This document shows positions 29,173-40,110 of a stretch of 40,173 nt of DNA, one piece after another. The notes below the pieces were generated by a model that made no database searches, was not told the DNA's origin, and worked only from the letters and a program-made list of their open reading frames with translations. The position numbers and the translations under genes are program-made. Source of the DNA: Acaryochloris sp. IP29b_bin.176 (lineage in GTDB: Bacteria > Cyanobacteriota > Cyanobacteriia > Thermosynechococcales > Thermosynechococcaceae); assembly GCA_028285315.1 (NCBI GenBank), contig JANQPU010000333.1, positions 1-40,173 of the forward strand. The letters run 5' to 3'. Within the stretch, counting starts at the first letter, position 1. Each line of letters begins with the position of its first letter.

Positions 29173-29190
29173 CAATTGTATAGGAAGGGC

Positions 29191-29748
29191 ATGCAACTTC
29201 ATTCCACAAAGATTCCAGGCTGTTTTGAATTAGAACTGAATGTTTTTCAGGATCAGCGTGGTCGCTTTGTTAAAATATTTCATCGAGATATTTTCGAAAG
29301 TCATCATTTAGAAACTCATTTCGCAGAAGCATATTATTCTTACTCTATCCAGAATGTTTTGAGGGGACTCCATTTCCAAATTCCGCCTAAGGATCATACA
29401 AAGATGGTTCACTGTGCTCAGGGGGAGGTCATTGATGCAGTCGTCGATCTAAGGATTGGTTCGCCCACGTATGGGCAATTTGAAGTGTTTGAGCTGAGTG
29501 CAGAGAAGGGGAATTTAATCTATATCCCGCCAGGACTAGCGCACGGTTTCTACACCGCCAGTGAAGTTGCCTTATTGATGTATCAGGTGTCAACGGTTTA
29601 TGCCCCTGAACATGACAGAGGATTGTTGTGGAATTCTGCAGGGATTCCTTGGCCGAGTTCTAATCCTATTATTTCTGAAAAAGATCAAGAATGGACTGCC
29701 CTTGCCGAATTTGAGACCCCGTTTATCTATGAGTCTTCTGTCTCATGA
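29191..29748 (+). CDS. dTDP-4-dehydrorhamnose 3,5-epimerase-like enzyme (RmlC family)
   Basis: This 185-residue cupin of the RmlC family probably epimerises C3 and/or C5 of the CDP-4-keto-6-deoxyhexose made by the preceding enzyme. Family marks are FQDQRGRFVKIFHRD, NVLRGLHFQ (active-site His), DAVVDLRIGSPTYGQF and YIPPGLAHGFY. The match to RmlC is clear, but the context is CDP- rather than dTDP-sugars because no rmlA or rmlB is present. AGGA at 29182-29185 supports the ATG at 29191 over a TTG five codons earlier. The gene overlaps the next by ATGA. Confidence 0.92.
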   Translation: MQLHSTKIPGCFELELNVFQDQRGRFVKIFHRDIFESHHLETHFAEAYYSYSIQNVLRGLHFQIPPKDHTKMVHCAQGEVIDAVVDLRIGSPTYGQFEVFELSAEKGNLIYIPPGLAHGFYTASEVALLMYQVSTVYAPEHDRGLLWNSAGIPWPSSNPIISEKDQEWTALAEFETPFIYESSVS

Positions 29749-30677
29749 CTGATTCAAGATCACGCCCCACGGTCATCATTTCGGGTGCGAGTGGCTATTT
29801 TGGGGGGATTGCCTGCCAGTATTTTCGTGATCAGTCTTGGACTGTCTTGACTGCAACCCGCCACCAGGAGGCTGATTTATATTTTGATCTGAATCAACCG
29901 GAACACTTTGCCAAACAAGTGATCAATCAACCCGTGGATTTATTTATTCACGCGGCAGCTGCCCATGAAGTGACCTGTCGTGAGCAGCCTTATCAGAGTA
30001 TTTTTCAGAATTTTGCCGGTACGAAAGCTGCGTTGGACTTTTGCATTGCCAATCAAATTTCTCGGGTTGTCTATTTGTCAACTTTTCATGTATTTGGTCA
30101 TCCAACGGGACAGATTGATGAATTGACTCAGCCTTTGCCAGCCAATGACTATGGTTTAAGTCATTTACAATCTGAGGATTACTTGCGACTTTACCGCCGA
30201 GAGCAATCTTTGCAGACCTTAGTGTTGAGACCGAGTAACTTCTTTGGTGTGCCTGTTGATGTGGCGAGTTGTAAACGTTGGACATTAACACCCTTAGGAT
30301 TTTGCCGATCAGCGGTTGAGAAGAAACAAATTGTGCTGAGGACGCCGGGGTATCAGAGAAGGAATTTTATTGCGGTCCAGGATATTTGTGCCACGATCGC
30401 ATCGGCGTTCCATAAGATGGACACACTAGACTTACTCCATTTGCCGGGGCCGGAGACCCTGAGTATTCGGGAGCTTGCTCAGCTAGTACAGCGGGTGATG
30501 TGGCAGCAGTTTGACATTACGATTGATGTCGTGATGCCAGATGGTGAACCTATAGAAGATACGTTTACCTATTCAAGCCAGCGCTTAGCGACGGTTTATC
30601 ACCCTCAACTGACCCTAGAGAATTTCGTGCTGCAATTGTGCCAGCGTTTGCTCAAATCTGCAGACTTCGCAGTATGA
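29745..30677 (+). CDS. NAD(P)-dependent epimerase/reductase-like protein with His in place of catalytic Lys
   Basis: This 310-residue extended SDR protein is in the position where a 4-keto-reductase is expected. The nucleotide loop is IISGASGYFGG, then DLFIHAAAAHE and VVYLSTFHVFG with the conserved Ser/Thr. The catalytic YxxxK is YGLSH: the lysine is replaced by histidine. That may mean altered chemistry or a binding role. LRPSNFFG and RNFIAVQDI fit the family. It overlaps the epimerase gene by ATGA, so the five genes from rfbF probably act together. If active, it would finish a CDP-6-deoxyhexose by reducing C4. Confidence 0.82.
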   Translation: MTDSRSRPTVIISGASGYFGGIACQYFRDQSWTVLTATRHQEADLYFDLNQPEHFAKQVINQPVDLFIHAAAAHEVTCREQPYQSIFQNFAGTKAALDFCIANQISRVVYLSTFHVFGHPTGQIDELTQPLPANDYGLSHLQSEDYLRLYRREQSLQTLVLRPSNFFGVPVDVASCKRWTLTPLGFCRSAVEKKQIVLRTPGYQRRNFIAVQDICATIASAFHKMDTLDLLHLPGPETLSIRELAQLVQRVMWQQFDITIDVVMPDGEPIEDTFTYSSQRLATVYHPQLTLENFVLQLCQRLLKSADFAV

Positions 30678-30775
30678 TGATCGGCACCGTTGGCTGGGCA
30701 TGGATAGGTTAGGGTAGCGAGCAACCCACGAGTTGAAGGAAGACTGCTATAGTTTTGGGAACACTCTCTGGAAAT

Positions 30776-31933
30776 ATGCCTGAAGCGATCGTCAATGCTT
30801 TAAAACCAATCATCCGCCCTCTATTTAGTTGGGCTGTGCTCAAGCCTGCGATCGCATTTCTACTTCCTCGCCAAACCGTTGTCCAAGCGTTTGGTAGGGA
30901 CCATCCTAAGCATCGTCCTTTCCCACCTGAGACCTTTCCGACACCTGAAATTAAGCATATGCCGCCCTTTGATGGGCCCTTTCAGTATCTTGAGGGCGAG
31001 ACTTATACGACTCACGATATTTTCTCAACGGTGGTAGAGGGAGTATTAGTAGAACCCGGCAATGGGGTGGTGTTAACGTCATCCCGCAAGGTAATTGCCG
31101 AGTCTTTATATCCTCATATGGACGACATCACCATTTATGGGGCCTTACTCAACAAAAGCTTTCTCAAACGCAGGATGTTTGAGCAACCCGTTCAAGACAT
31201 TTCTGGATATGCCAGCCTCTATCAAGGCTTACCCAATGGGTACTATCACAAATTTATTGATTTGGTGCCGCGTTGTGCATTACTTTGCCAACCAGAATAT
31301 GCGGAAATTGATAACATTCAGCTTCTCTATGCCGATCCAGTGTCAGAAACAGAATCTTTTTTGGTACCGAAGCTGGTGCCTAAAAATGTAACCTTAACGA
31401 AGGTACAACCAGGTAGACTCTACCGAATTGAGAAATTAATTTTACCCACCTTCCTGACGCAATTTGGTTCTGGCTATCTACCACAAGCTTATATCCAGCG
31501 ACTCAGGGAAGCCGTTTTGCCTCAGCGTCCCCCGACGAAAGATAAGCGGATTTATATTTCCCGAGCACAGTCAGCCTCTGGGCTGAAAAAAAGACATATT
31601 GTCAATGAAGCAGAGTTGATTGCGGCTCTCAAGCCGTTGGGGTTCGGCACTTATGAGCTAGAAGATTACTCCCTGGAAGAAAAAATCAGTCTATTTTATG
31701 ATGCCGAAATTGTTGTGGGTGCCTATGGAGGGGGACTCACCCATGTGCTCTTTTCAGACCATGTCAAAATTTTGGAATTGCAAGTAATGGCCAAAACACA
31801 GACCTATTACTATTACTTGGCAAAAGCTTTGGGACATGATTATCGATTTTGGTTTTCGAATAAAGCCAATAACCGTGAGAATTTTGAGGTTGATATTCCT
31901 GAGATTTTGCAGTTACTAGAAGGATGGTGTTAA
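30776..31933 (+). CDS. Glycosyltransferase family 61 protein (DUF563)
   Basis: This 385-residue protein belongs to the GT61/DUF563 family. Visible features are NGYYHKFIDLVPRC in the middle, KRIYISRAQSASGLKKRHIVNE (split across the usual basic motif), LEDYSLEEKISLFYDAEIVVGAYGGG and LTHVLFSDHVKILEL towards the end. It has no clear signal peptide or membrane helix, so it likely works at the cytoplasmic face. It probably transfers the CDP-deoxyhexose or another sugar onto the growing glycan. The ATG at 30776 is preferred to a TTG seven codons earlier; the ribosome site is weak. A HIP1 site lies near the start (30848). Confidence 0.85.
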   Translation: MPEAIVNALKPIIRPLFSWAVLKPAIAFLLPRQTVVQAFGRDHPKHRPFPPETFPTPEIKHMPPFDGPFQYLEGETYTTHDIFSTVVEGVLVEPGNGVVLTSSRKVIAESLYPHMDDITIYGALLNKSFLKRRMFEQPVQDISGYASLYQGLPNGYYHKFIDLVPRCALLCQPEYAEIDNIQLLYADPVSETESFLVPKLVPKNVTLTKVQPGRLYRIEKLILPTFLTQFGSGYLPQAYIQRLREAVLPQRPPTKDKRIYISRAQSASGLKKRHIVNEAELIAALKPLGFGTYELEDYSLEEKISLFYDAEIVVGAYGGGLTHVLFSDHVKILELQVMAKTQTYYYYLAKALGHDYRFWFSNKANNRENFEVDIPEILQLLEGWC

Positions 31934-32168
31934 AACGGGGATGAAGCCATCCAGTAGCGAAAGAATAAAACTAGACTAAAGGGTTTCTGGATCTGAGAAA
32001 ATAAGGTGATGGCTCAAGTGGAAACTCTGTATCCAAGTTTGTGCCTAATGGGTACTTTTAGGATGCAAGTACTTAATGTTACCAATCCCTTAGGAAAACA
32101 GTTGTTTTGTACCAACAACAAACAGCTCAATAAGATACGCTAGAACTACTAATGAGATATTGATTTCT

Positions 32169-33169
32169 ATGCAATCTCTGATTACATCTGCCCAACCTAC
32201 TTTTGCCTCTCAAGTGGATAAGTTGCTGCTATTAGAAGCTGAAGCTATTGCTAAAGCAGCTGAGCGCTTACAACCCGATCAGGTTGATCGGGCAGTCGAG
32301 CTGATGATTAATTGCTCTGGGAAAGTGGTTTTGTCGGGGGTGGGCAAATCAGGAATTGTTGCGCGCAAAATCGCCGCTACCCTAACCAGTGTGGGAGTAA
32401 TGGCTGTATTCCTACACCCGGTCGAGGCGCTGCATGGTGATTTAGGCATTGTTGCCCTGAATGATGTGGTTGTGGTTTTAAGCAACAGTGGTGAAACGGA
32501 TGAACTGATTGCCATGTTGCCTTGTTTGAAACAGCGACAAGTTCCGCTCATTGCCCTGGTTGGTAATGTGCAATCGACGTTAGCGGATGAAGCGGATGTA
32601 GTCTTGGCGGCGACGGTTGACCAAGAAGCTTGTCCCATGAATTTAGCGCCAACGGCGAGTACGACAGTTGCGATCGCCATTGGTGATGCCTTGGCAATGA
32701 CCGTTACCCAAGCTAAAGGAGTGACTCCTGAAGCGTTTGCAGTTAATCATCCTGCGGGTCGACTGGGGAAACGCTTGACCATTAAGGTCTCTGATCTCAT
32801 GCACCAAGGCTCAGAACATCCTTGTATTTCTGCGGATGCTAGCTGGCTCCAAATCGTGACGAGTATCAGCCAAGGTGGGTTGGGAGCCGTGAATGTTGTG
32901 GATACTCACCATCAACTCCTGGGAATTGTCACCGATGGTGATCTGCGTCGGGCCATGGAGAAGATTCGCCCCGTAGACTTGGAACAGATGAATGCAGAGA
33001 AAATAATGACTGCTAACCCAACAACTACGGCTCCAGACCAATTGGCCTACGATGCCTTACAGGTTATGGAAAATCGTCCGTCTCAAATTTCTGTGTTACC
33101 CGTTGTCGATCGGGAGGAGCGCTGCGTCGGGCTATTGAGACTTCACGATATTGCTCAAGCGGGTCTCAT

Positions 33170-33173
<4 letters not shown>
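32169..33173 (+). CDS. kdsD: D-arabinose-5-phosphate isomerase (KpsF/KdsD type)
   Basis: This 334-residue isomerase interconverts ribulose-5-phosphate and arabinose-5-phosphate, the first step of Kdo synthesis. The N-terminal SIS domain has LSGVGKSGIVARKIAATL, HPVEALHGDLG and LSNSGETDEL. The middle includes NLAPTASTT and FAVNHPAGRLGKRL. Two CBS domains follow (about 205-330; GIVTDGDLRR). Domain order and length are normal. I use the ATG at 32169 rather than the TTG at 32160. The stop overlaps the kdsB start by ATGA, the first of three tight overlaps in this operon. Confidence 0.95.
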
Positions 33174-34742
<1,569 letters not shown>

Positions 34743-34743
<1 letters not shown>

Positions 34744-35261
34744 TGAGTATTCTGTCAACTGCCGACTTACATCCCCGACTCGCAAACGTTAAGCTCCTGG
34801 CATTGGATGTTGATGGTGTCTTGACGGATGGTGGTCTGTATTACACCGAAACTGGAACAGAACTGAAAAAGTTTAATGTCAAAGACGGACAAGGGCTGAA
34901 ACTCCTTATGCAGTCGGGAGTTGAAGTTGCCATCATTACGGCTAGTGATTCCCCTGTGACGCGACATCGGGCCAAGAAACTAGGGATTCAACATGTTTTC
35001 CTAGGGGTTGAAGATAAGCTCTCGGTGCTCAAATCCCTATGCCAGACCCTCAATTTTGATCTGACTCAAGTGGCCTATGCGGGAGATGATGTCAATGATT
35101 TGCCGATATTGCAAAACATCGGATGTCCCTTCACCGTGAATGATGCCATGCCTGCCAACCGTGCAGAAGCCATTTATATCACTCAAAAAGATGGAGGATG
35201 TGGCGCGGTGCGAGAACTTTGTGATTTACTGATTCAAAGTCAGGCCAGTCTCTCATCTTAA
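34743..35261 (+). CDS. kdsC: 3-deoxy-D-manno-octulosonate 8-phosphate phosphatase
   Basis: KdsC (172 residues) is a small HAD phosphatase that releases Kdo from Kdo-8-phosphate. The four HAD motifs are visible: LDVDGVLTDGGLYY, IITASDS, the lysine in VEDKLSVL, and YAGDDVNDLPIL. The ATG at 34743 shares one base with the kdsA stop; the TTG at 34740 is less likely. It ends 22 bases before the GT-B gene, so that gene is probably in the same operon. Confidence 0.95.
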
Positions 35262-35283
35262 TCCCTGACAAGGATCCGACAAG

Positions 35284-36612
35284 ATGCTACAAAAGCTAAA
35301 AATCAGGTCTCGTCAGGATATTGTTCCCCTTGAGAAAGCGATTCTGGGGCAATATTATTTTTCACTGCAAGACTATTTGGGCTTTGATGAGAAGCTAGCG
35401 CTGCTGTTCCAATCCGTGCTACTTCGGCTCTCTCGTCCGTTTACCCAACCGGAAATCAGCTTCTTTCTCTACTCCAAGGCTTGTGAGCGCTTATTAATCC
35501 CACTTCTATTACACTTAGCTGAAAGTGGCATTCTGGAGGAAAATGGCATCAAGCTGAATCTGATTGTGCTGCCGGGGATTCATCAACTACAGCTAGTGCC
35601 CCAAACCCTAGAACAATTGAGATCTTTGGGCATCACACCCCAGGCCAATTATTTGAGCCTGATTCGAGCCTGTTTATCGCCCCCAAACAAAGTAGTAGTC
35701 TTTTGCTTAGATCATCGAGAACTTTATGATTTTCATCAGTGTGGGGTTGATACAGCGGATCAGTTGTGTCAGTTTGGTGTCAACACCATTTCCATCCAAC
35801 ATGGCGGAACTCGCAAAGATTCTGTCAAAGGTCTGGCATCTACAGTCTCAGACCTGATTATGGTTTGGGGCAAACGGGTTGAGCGGGAATTGGTGCAGGA
35901 CTATGGGGTCGATCCACAACGGATTCGGGTGGTGGGCAATCCGTTACATGATGTCCTAACAACACTAGATCCTGAGGCTGCATTGGTCACTTTGCAAGAG
36001 TGCTATCCCCAAGTGCAGCCTCAGCTTCAGAATAAAAAAATTGTGGTTTTGGCAGCCTGCCTTCATACGGAATACCAGGGCTATGGGGACGAACCCCAGC
36101 TTTATCGGCAGTATATTCAACATATTTATGAAAGCCTTGATTTCTCAAGCGTATTGTTGCTAATTAAAATGCATCCCAACGATCAAAGAAATCCAAATCT
36201 ATATCGGCAGGCAGCACAACAATTTGCGGATCTAGACTCGGTGATCGTGATCGAACCAGAAGTCACCGAGTTAAATGTTTATACCCTGCTGGCAATTGCT
36301 GATTTACTGCTAACGCGCAGTTCCACGGTAGCCGAGGAAGCTTTGATGATGGGTAAGAAGGTAGTGGCCTTTGATTTATTTCAAGATGGGCCATCGCAAG
36401 GATACAAACATCTAGAAGAATATGGTGTCTATCAGACTGTATATGGAGAACCTAAAACGGCTTTAAAGACTCAAGTTGAGCATATGCTATCTGATGGGAA
36501 TTCAGATCACAGTACATCGATCGATCTTGCAGCAGAATTTACCTATGTCTTAGATGGCAATTCTACACAGCGAGCTGTAAATGAAATCGTTCATTGCCTA
36601 TCAGTTTCTTAG
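35284..36612 (+). CDS. GT-B fold glycosyltransferase, capsule-type
   Basis: This 442-residue protein has two Rossmann-like halves. The C-terminal half has LLIKMHPNDQR (His-Pro motif), then IADLLLTRSSTVAEEALMMGKKVVAFD (Ser/Thr-rich donor loop), the arrangement of capsule-type, polysialyltransferase-like and CDP-glycerol transferase-like enzymes. The N-terminal half shows VFCLDHRELYDF and SIQHGGTRKDSV. No membrane helix is seen. It follows kdsC by 22 bases, so it is a good candidate for a CMP-Kdo-using or Kdo-linked transferase, but no donor-specific motif proves it. It does not resemble WaaA. Confidence 0.65.
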   Translation: MLQKLKIRSRQDIVPLEKAILGQYYFSLQDYLGFDEKLALLFQSVLLRLSRPFTQPEISFFLYSKACERLLIPLLLHLAESGILEENGIKLNLIVLPGIHQLQLVPQTLEQLRSLGITPQANYLSLIRACLSPPNKVVVFCLDHRELYDFHQCGVDTADQLCQFGVNTISIQHGGTRKDSVKGLASTVSDLIMVWGKRVERELVQDYGVDPQRIRVVGNPLHDVLTTLDPEAALVTLQECYPQVQPQLQNKKIVVLAACLHTEYQGYGDEPQLYRQYIQHIYESLDFSSVLLLIKMHPNDQRNPNLYRQAAQQFADLDSVIVIEPEVTELNVYTLLAIADLLLTRSSTVAEEALMMGKKVVAFDLFQDGPSQGYKHLEEYGVYQTVYGEPKTALKTQVEHMLSDGNSDHSTSIDLAAEFTYVLDGNSTQRAVNEIVHCLSVS

Positions 36613-37195
36613 ACTCTTAATACATAAGTACAACGGTTGCCGCTAGTAAATGTTCTGATTCAACCCGATATAATAAACTTATTTTAGGCGATGTGCAACT
36701 AAATCCCTGGAACCGCTGATTACTCGTTTCTCCTAGCAGAATACTATGATCAGGAACAACACAATATTAGTACTTTCAGGAAAATCGCACATTGCCTAAA
36801 TGTAGGTTATAACTGTGGAGTATTAAGATTACTCTTTATTTGCCACCTAATATTGAGACTAATATAGGGAGGAGTAGGCGAGTTGCGTTCTCTGAGCTTG
36901 GATATCAGATTATTTTGCTTGACTCGGATCCTCTCTTCACTCGTTGTTTCTATCTTCTAAATGAAAGACAAAAGCATAACTGTATTCATTGACTCCTATC
37001 AAAGCCAATATCGCCTAATCAATCAGTGTCTATTTGGTAGAACGCTGAACAAACCGCCGGGGTTGGGTTGTCAGCTTTTCCCGTCCTCCTGCATCTGTAT
37101 TAATTGTAAGGATGAACAACGACGATAAATTATCCTGAAATATTCAACCGCTCCGCCTTTTTGAGGTGCACCCTCGTCGAGCCTAGTTATTGATT
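36613..37195. other. Intergenic region with a MITE-like repeat
   Basis: No gene is seen in 583 bases between the two glycosyltransferase genes. A 118-base unit with terminal inverted repeats lies at 36683-36800 (separate entry). TATAAT occurs at 36669-36674, just before it, without a convincing -35 partner. The rest shows nothing recognisable. Confidence 0.45.
36683..36800. repeat. MITE-like element with imperfect terminal inverted repeats
   Basis: TTTAGGCGATGTGC (36683-36696) and GCACATTGCCTAAA (36787-36800) are reverse complements at 13 of 14 positions and bound a 118-base unit with no coding capacity. Weak similarity of the ends continues inwards. A target duplication is not clear. It could be a small non-autonomous transposable element or a long hairpin. 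Confidence 0.45.
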
Positions 37196-38452
37196 ATGAA
37201 AACAATTGCACTAATTGAGACTAATTCTGGAAACGGTCATCACCTTACTTATTTGAGGCTATTCAGTAAAACCCTACTGGAGCAGCAGTATCAGGTAATG
37301 GCTTTTTATCCTAGACCTGTAGATCTTACCGATTGGATTGAAGAGCACTGCCCAGACTATCGTGATCGCCTGTGGGCATTCGAGATGCATAAGCATAAAC
37401 GGCGACGAGTTCCAGTATTGGGCGTTGTTCCCGAACCGATTGCGGTGATTGAAAGGTGGCAGCACTTAGCAAGGACTGTCCGTAATGCTACTGAAGAGAT
37501 CGGTTACTCTCCTGACCACGTTTTTTTAAACTGGCTTGACAACTATCTCAGCCACTATCTAACACACCACATTATTGATGCGATATTTCCATACAAATGG
37601 GCTGGACTTTATTTTCGTCCAGGCATTCTGAGATTTGGACAGCGGTCCCTCAAGGGATTTAGCGAACCCTTAACCCACTACGCGATCGCCCGTTCTCCCC
37701 GGTGTCACGCCCTGGCAATGCTCAATGAGGAGCTTGTAGATGATTTACAAGAGGATTTAGGGAAGCCTGTGGTTGCTTTCCCCGACATTACAGACGAAAC
37801 AATGCCTCAGGCTGACAATGAGCTGATCAAGGAAATTCGCCGGAAGGCAGGAGATCGTAAGATTGTCGGACTCATTGGTGCGCTAAGCAAGCGCAAGGGG
37901 ATCCTAACACTGCTGGAAGTAGCGCGACAGTCGGTTCAGGAAAACTGGTTTTTTGTGTTTGCGGGCACACTGGATGAATCGATGTTTCACCAAGACTTTG
38001 ATCAGCGGTTTGGAGATGAATTTCAGCAGATCAAAAACATGCGAGACGAACCGCCCTCTAACTGCTATTTTCATTTTGAATTTATTCCAGATGGTGATGC
38101 TTTTAACAGCATGATTGATGCCTGCGATGTTTTATTCGCAGCCTATGAAAATTTCCCCTACAGCAGTAACTTATTAACCAAAGCAGCCCTCTTCAAAAAG
38201 CCAATTATTGTCAGTGAAGGTTATTGTATGGCAGCTCGGATTGAAAAATTTAGGCTAGGCGTCACCATTCCCGAAGGAGATGTGGCACGGTGTATTGACG
38301 GACTACGCTATCTTTGCGATTGCTCTGATCAGGCTTTAAGTGAGCTAAATCCTGACTTTGAAGGCTATTATCGACTGCATTCAATTGAGCAAATTCGCAC
38401 GGTTTTTTCAGGACTTTTCAATCAAGCAAATGTATTGCCAGCTTCTGTTTAG
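37196..38452 (+). CDS. Glycosyltransferase family 4-like protein
   Basis: This 418-residue GT-B protein starts ALIETNSGNGHHLTYLRLF, like glycosyltransferases that bind the acceptor with a glycine-rich N-terminal loop. The C-terminal donor half has LIGALSKRKGILTLLEVAR, WFFVFAGTLDE, then CDVLFAAYENFPYSSNLLTKAA and KPIIVSEG, the retaining GT4 pattern. It appears soluble or membrane-associated. Donor and acceptor are unknown; placement suggests assembly of the same glycan. I chose the ATG at 37196 over the TTG two codons earlier. The epimerase gene follows after 44 bases. A HIP1 site lies inside at 37682. Confidence 0.78.
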   Translation: MKTIALIETNSGNGHHLTYLRLFSKTLLEQQYQVMAFYPRPVDLTDWIEEHCPDYRDRLWAFEMHKHKRRRVPVLGVVPEPIAVIERWQHLARTVRNATEEIGYSPDHVFLNWLDNYLSHYLTHHIIDAIFPYKWAGLYFRPGILRFGQRSLKGFSEPLTHYAIARSPRCHALAMLNEELVDDLQEDLGKPVVAFPDITDETMPQADNELIKEIRRKAGDRKIVGLIGALSKRKGILTLLEVARQSVQENWFFVFAGTLDESMFHQDFDQRFGDEFQQIKNMRDEPPSNCYFHFEFIPDGDAFNSMIDACDVLFAAYENFPYSSNLLTKAALFKKPIIVSEGYCMAARIEKFRLGVTIPEGDVARCIDGLRYLCDCSDQALSELNPDFEGYYRLHSIEQIRTVFSGLFNQANVLPASV

Positions 38453-38496
38453 AGAGTGGCCTGAATAATTTTCATGATAAGTATTAGGAGGTTTGT

Positions 38497-39552
38497 GTGA
38501 AGGTATTAGTGACGGGTTCTAGTGGTCTTATTGGTTCAGAGGCAGTTGAGTATTATGACCACGAAGGCCATCAAGTGTTTGGGGTTGACAACAATATGCG
38601 CGCCGAATTTTTCGGTGAGCAAGGCGATACGCTTTGGAATCTAAGTCGTCTTAAAGAGGGGACACAGAGCTTTTCTCATCACAGTATCGATATTCGTGAT
38701 CGCCAAAGTATTTTTGAATTATTTGAAGCAGAAAAATTCGATTTAATTATTCACTGTGCAGCTCAGCCATCCCATGATAAAGCCTGTCAAATTCCTTTGC
38801 TTGACTTTGAGGTGAATGCATTAGGGACTGTTAACCTTTTAGAGGCTGCTCGTCAATTCTGCCCAGAGGCTGTGTTCATTCATATGAGTACAAATAAAGT
38901 TTATGGGGATGCCCCCAATGAGGTGCCACGCATTGAGCTGGAGAAGCGGTATGACTATGCAAATCCAGAAGATTACAATGGTATTCCTGAAACTTGCCGG
39001 GTCGATCGCTGTTTACATTCTCTGTTTGGCGCATCTAAAGCTGCGGCGGATATTGTTGCCCAGGAATATGGTCGCTACTTCGGCATGAAAGTAGGAATTT
39101 TCAGGGGCGGCTGCCTTACTGGCCCGTCTCACTCAGGGGTAGAGTTGCATGGTTTTTTATCCTATCTGGTGAAGGTTGCTGTCAGCGGACGAACCTATAA
39201 GGTCTTTGGTTATCAGGGTAAGCAGGTTCGAGATAATATTCACAGCTACGATGTAATTCAAGCCTTCGAGGCATTTCGCAAAAATCCTAGGCCTGGTGAA
39301 GTCTATAACTTGGGAGGCGGGCGTGAAAATAGTGTTTCTGTCCTGGAAGCATTTGACCGGGTTGAAGCTATCACTGGCCAAAAAGTTCAGTGGGAATATG
39401 TTGAGACCAATCGGATTGGTGATCACCTTTGCTACATTTCGGACTTGAGCAAGCTAAAGTCTCATTTCCCTGATTGGGGAATTACCCGTAGTCTGGACAA
39501 CATTTTTCAGGAAATAGTAGACGCCGAGCAGTCTAGACTAGCCTCAATTTAG
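38497..39552 (+). CDS. NAD-dependent sugar epimerase, CDP-paratose 2-epimerase-like
   Basis: This 351-residue extended SDR protein has [41 protein letters not shown] and [19 protein letters not shown], features of the CDP-paratose/tyvelose 2-epimerase (RfbE) group. Where the catalytic tyrosine is expected it has Phe: [10 protein letters not shown]. From memory this variant occurs in one branch of the group, so the enzyme may still be active. The start is GTG with AGGAGG five bases upstream. It could act on the CDP-deoxyhexose from the upstream module, but the 3-dehydrase needed for paratose is absent from the window. UDP-sugar substrates remain possible. Confidence 0.82.
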   Translation: MKVLVTGSSGLIGSEAVEYYDHEGHQVFGVDNNMRAEFFGEQGDTLWNLSRLKEGTQSFSHHSIDIRDRQSIFELFEAEKFDLIIHCAAQPSHDKACQIPLLDFEVNALGTVNLLEAARQFCPEAVFIHMSTNKVYGDAPNEVPRIELEKRYDYANPEDYNGIPETCRVDRCLHSLFGASKAAADIVAQEYGRYFGMKVGIFRGGCLTGPSHSGVELHGFLSYLVKVAVSGRTYKVFGYQGKQVRDNIHSYDVIQAFEAFRKNPRPGEVYNLGGGRENSVSVLEAFDRVEAITGQKVQWEYVETNRIGDHLCYISDLSKLKSHFPDWGITRSLDNIFQEIVDAEQSRLASI

Positions 39553-39744
39553 CTTGAGTCTCTGGACAGAAGTTTGGGGAACTATTGCAATGATAGTGGT
39601 GCCAAAGTCGCGCTGGGATCAAACTCGAGTCAATAGATTTCTACGAAACCACTTATTCTGAGTACATCCGACATTGAGGGGGGAGTAGCTCGAGCAGCTT
39701 ACCGGCTTCATGAAGGGTGGAAATAGCTCGGTGCACCATCTCAG

Positions 39745-40110
39745 ATGTTGGTCAGAGCCCGTTTGAACCGAGATTGCTCGGTGATCGCAGAAAAATCTTT
39801 GCTCACTAAACTCGGGCCGCAGATGAGCCGGGTTGCGGTGCGCCGATATCCCAAGCGCATCAAGTATAACCATTTGGTGACCAACTGTCTGATCTTCTAT
39901 AACATTGTTGAAATGAGTCGCATCATCAGAGAGTTAATTCACGAAGGCCATACCATTGCTGCTGAAGCGGTTGCATCCTTGAGACCTTTTCTAACGCGCC
40001 ATGTCAACCGCTTGGGTCAGTATAGTCTGAACTTAAATCGAAAATATCAGAGTCTTGATTTCAAGGCTTTCATGGATTGTGCGTCAACAAAGTGTGGGAT
40101 AGGAGGCTAA
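39745..40110 (+). pseudogene. C-terminal remnant of a Tn3-family transposase
   Basis: About 75 residues match the end of Tn3-family DDE transposases: IKYNHLVTNCLIFYNIVEMS, then a helix with EGHTIAAEAVASLRPFLTRHV and NRLGQYSLN. The fragment lacks the N-terminal and catalytic parts: an in-frame stop lies at 39724, and the bases back to 39553 show no convincing transposase frame. No intact terminal inverted repeat or resolvase is visible. It marks an old transposition event at the right edge of the polysaccharide locus. Confidence 0.75.

Noticed and set aside
32279-32680. 133-codon reverse-strand frame inside kdsD
   Set aside because: Shadow frame of a well-supported gene; no domain or ribosome site.
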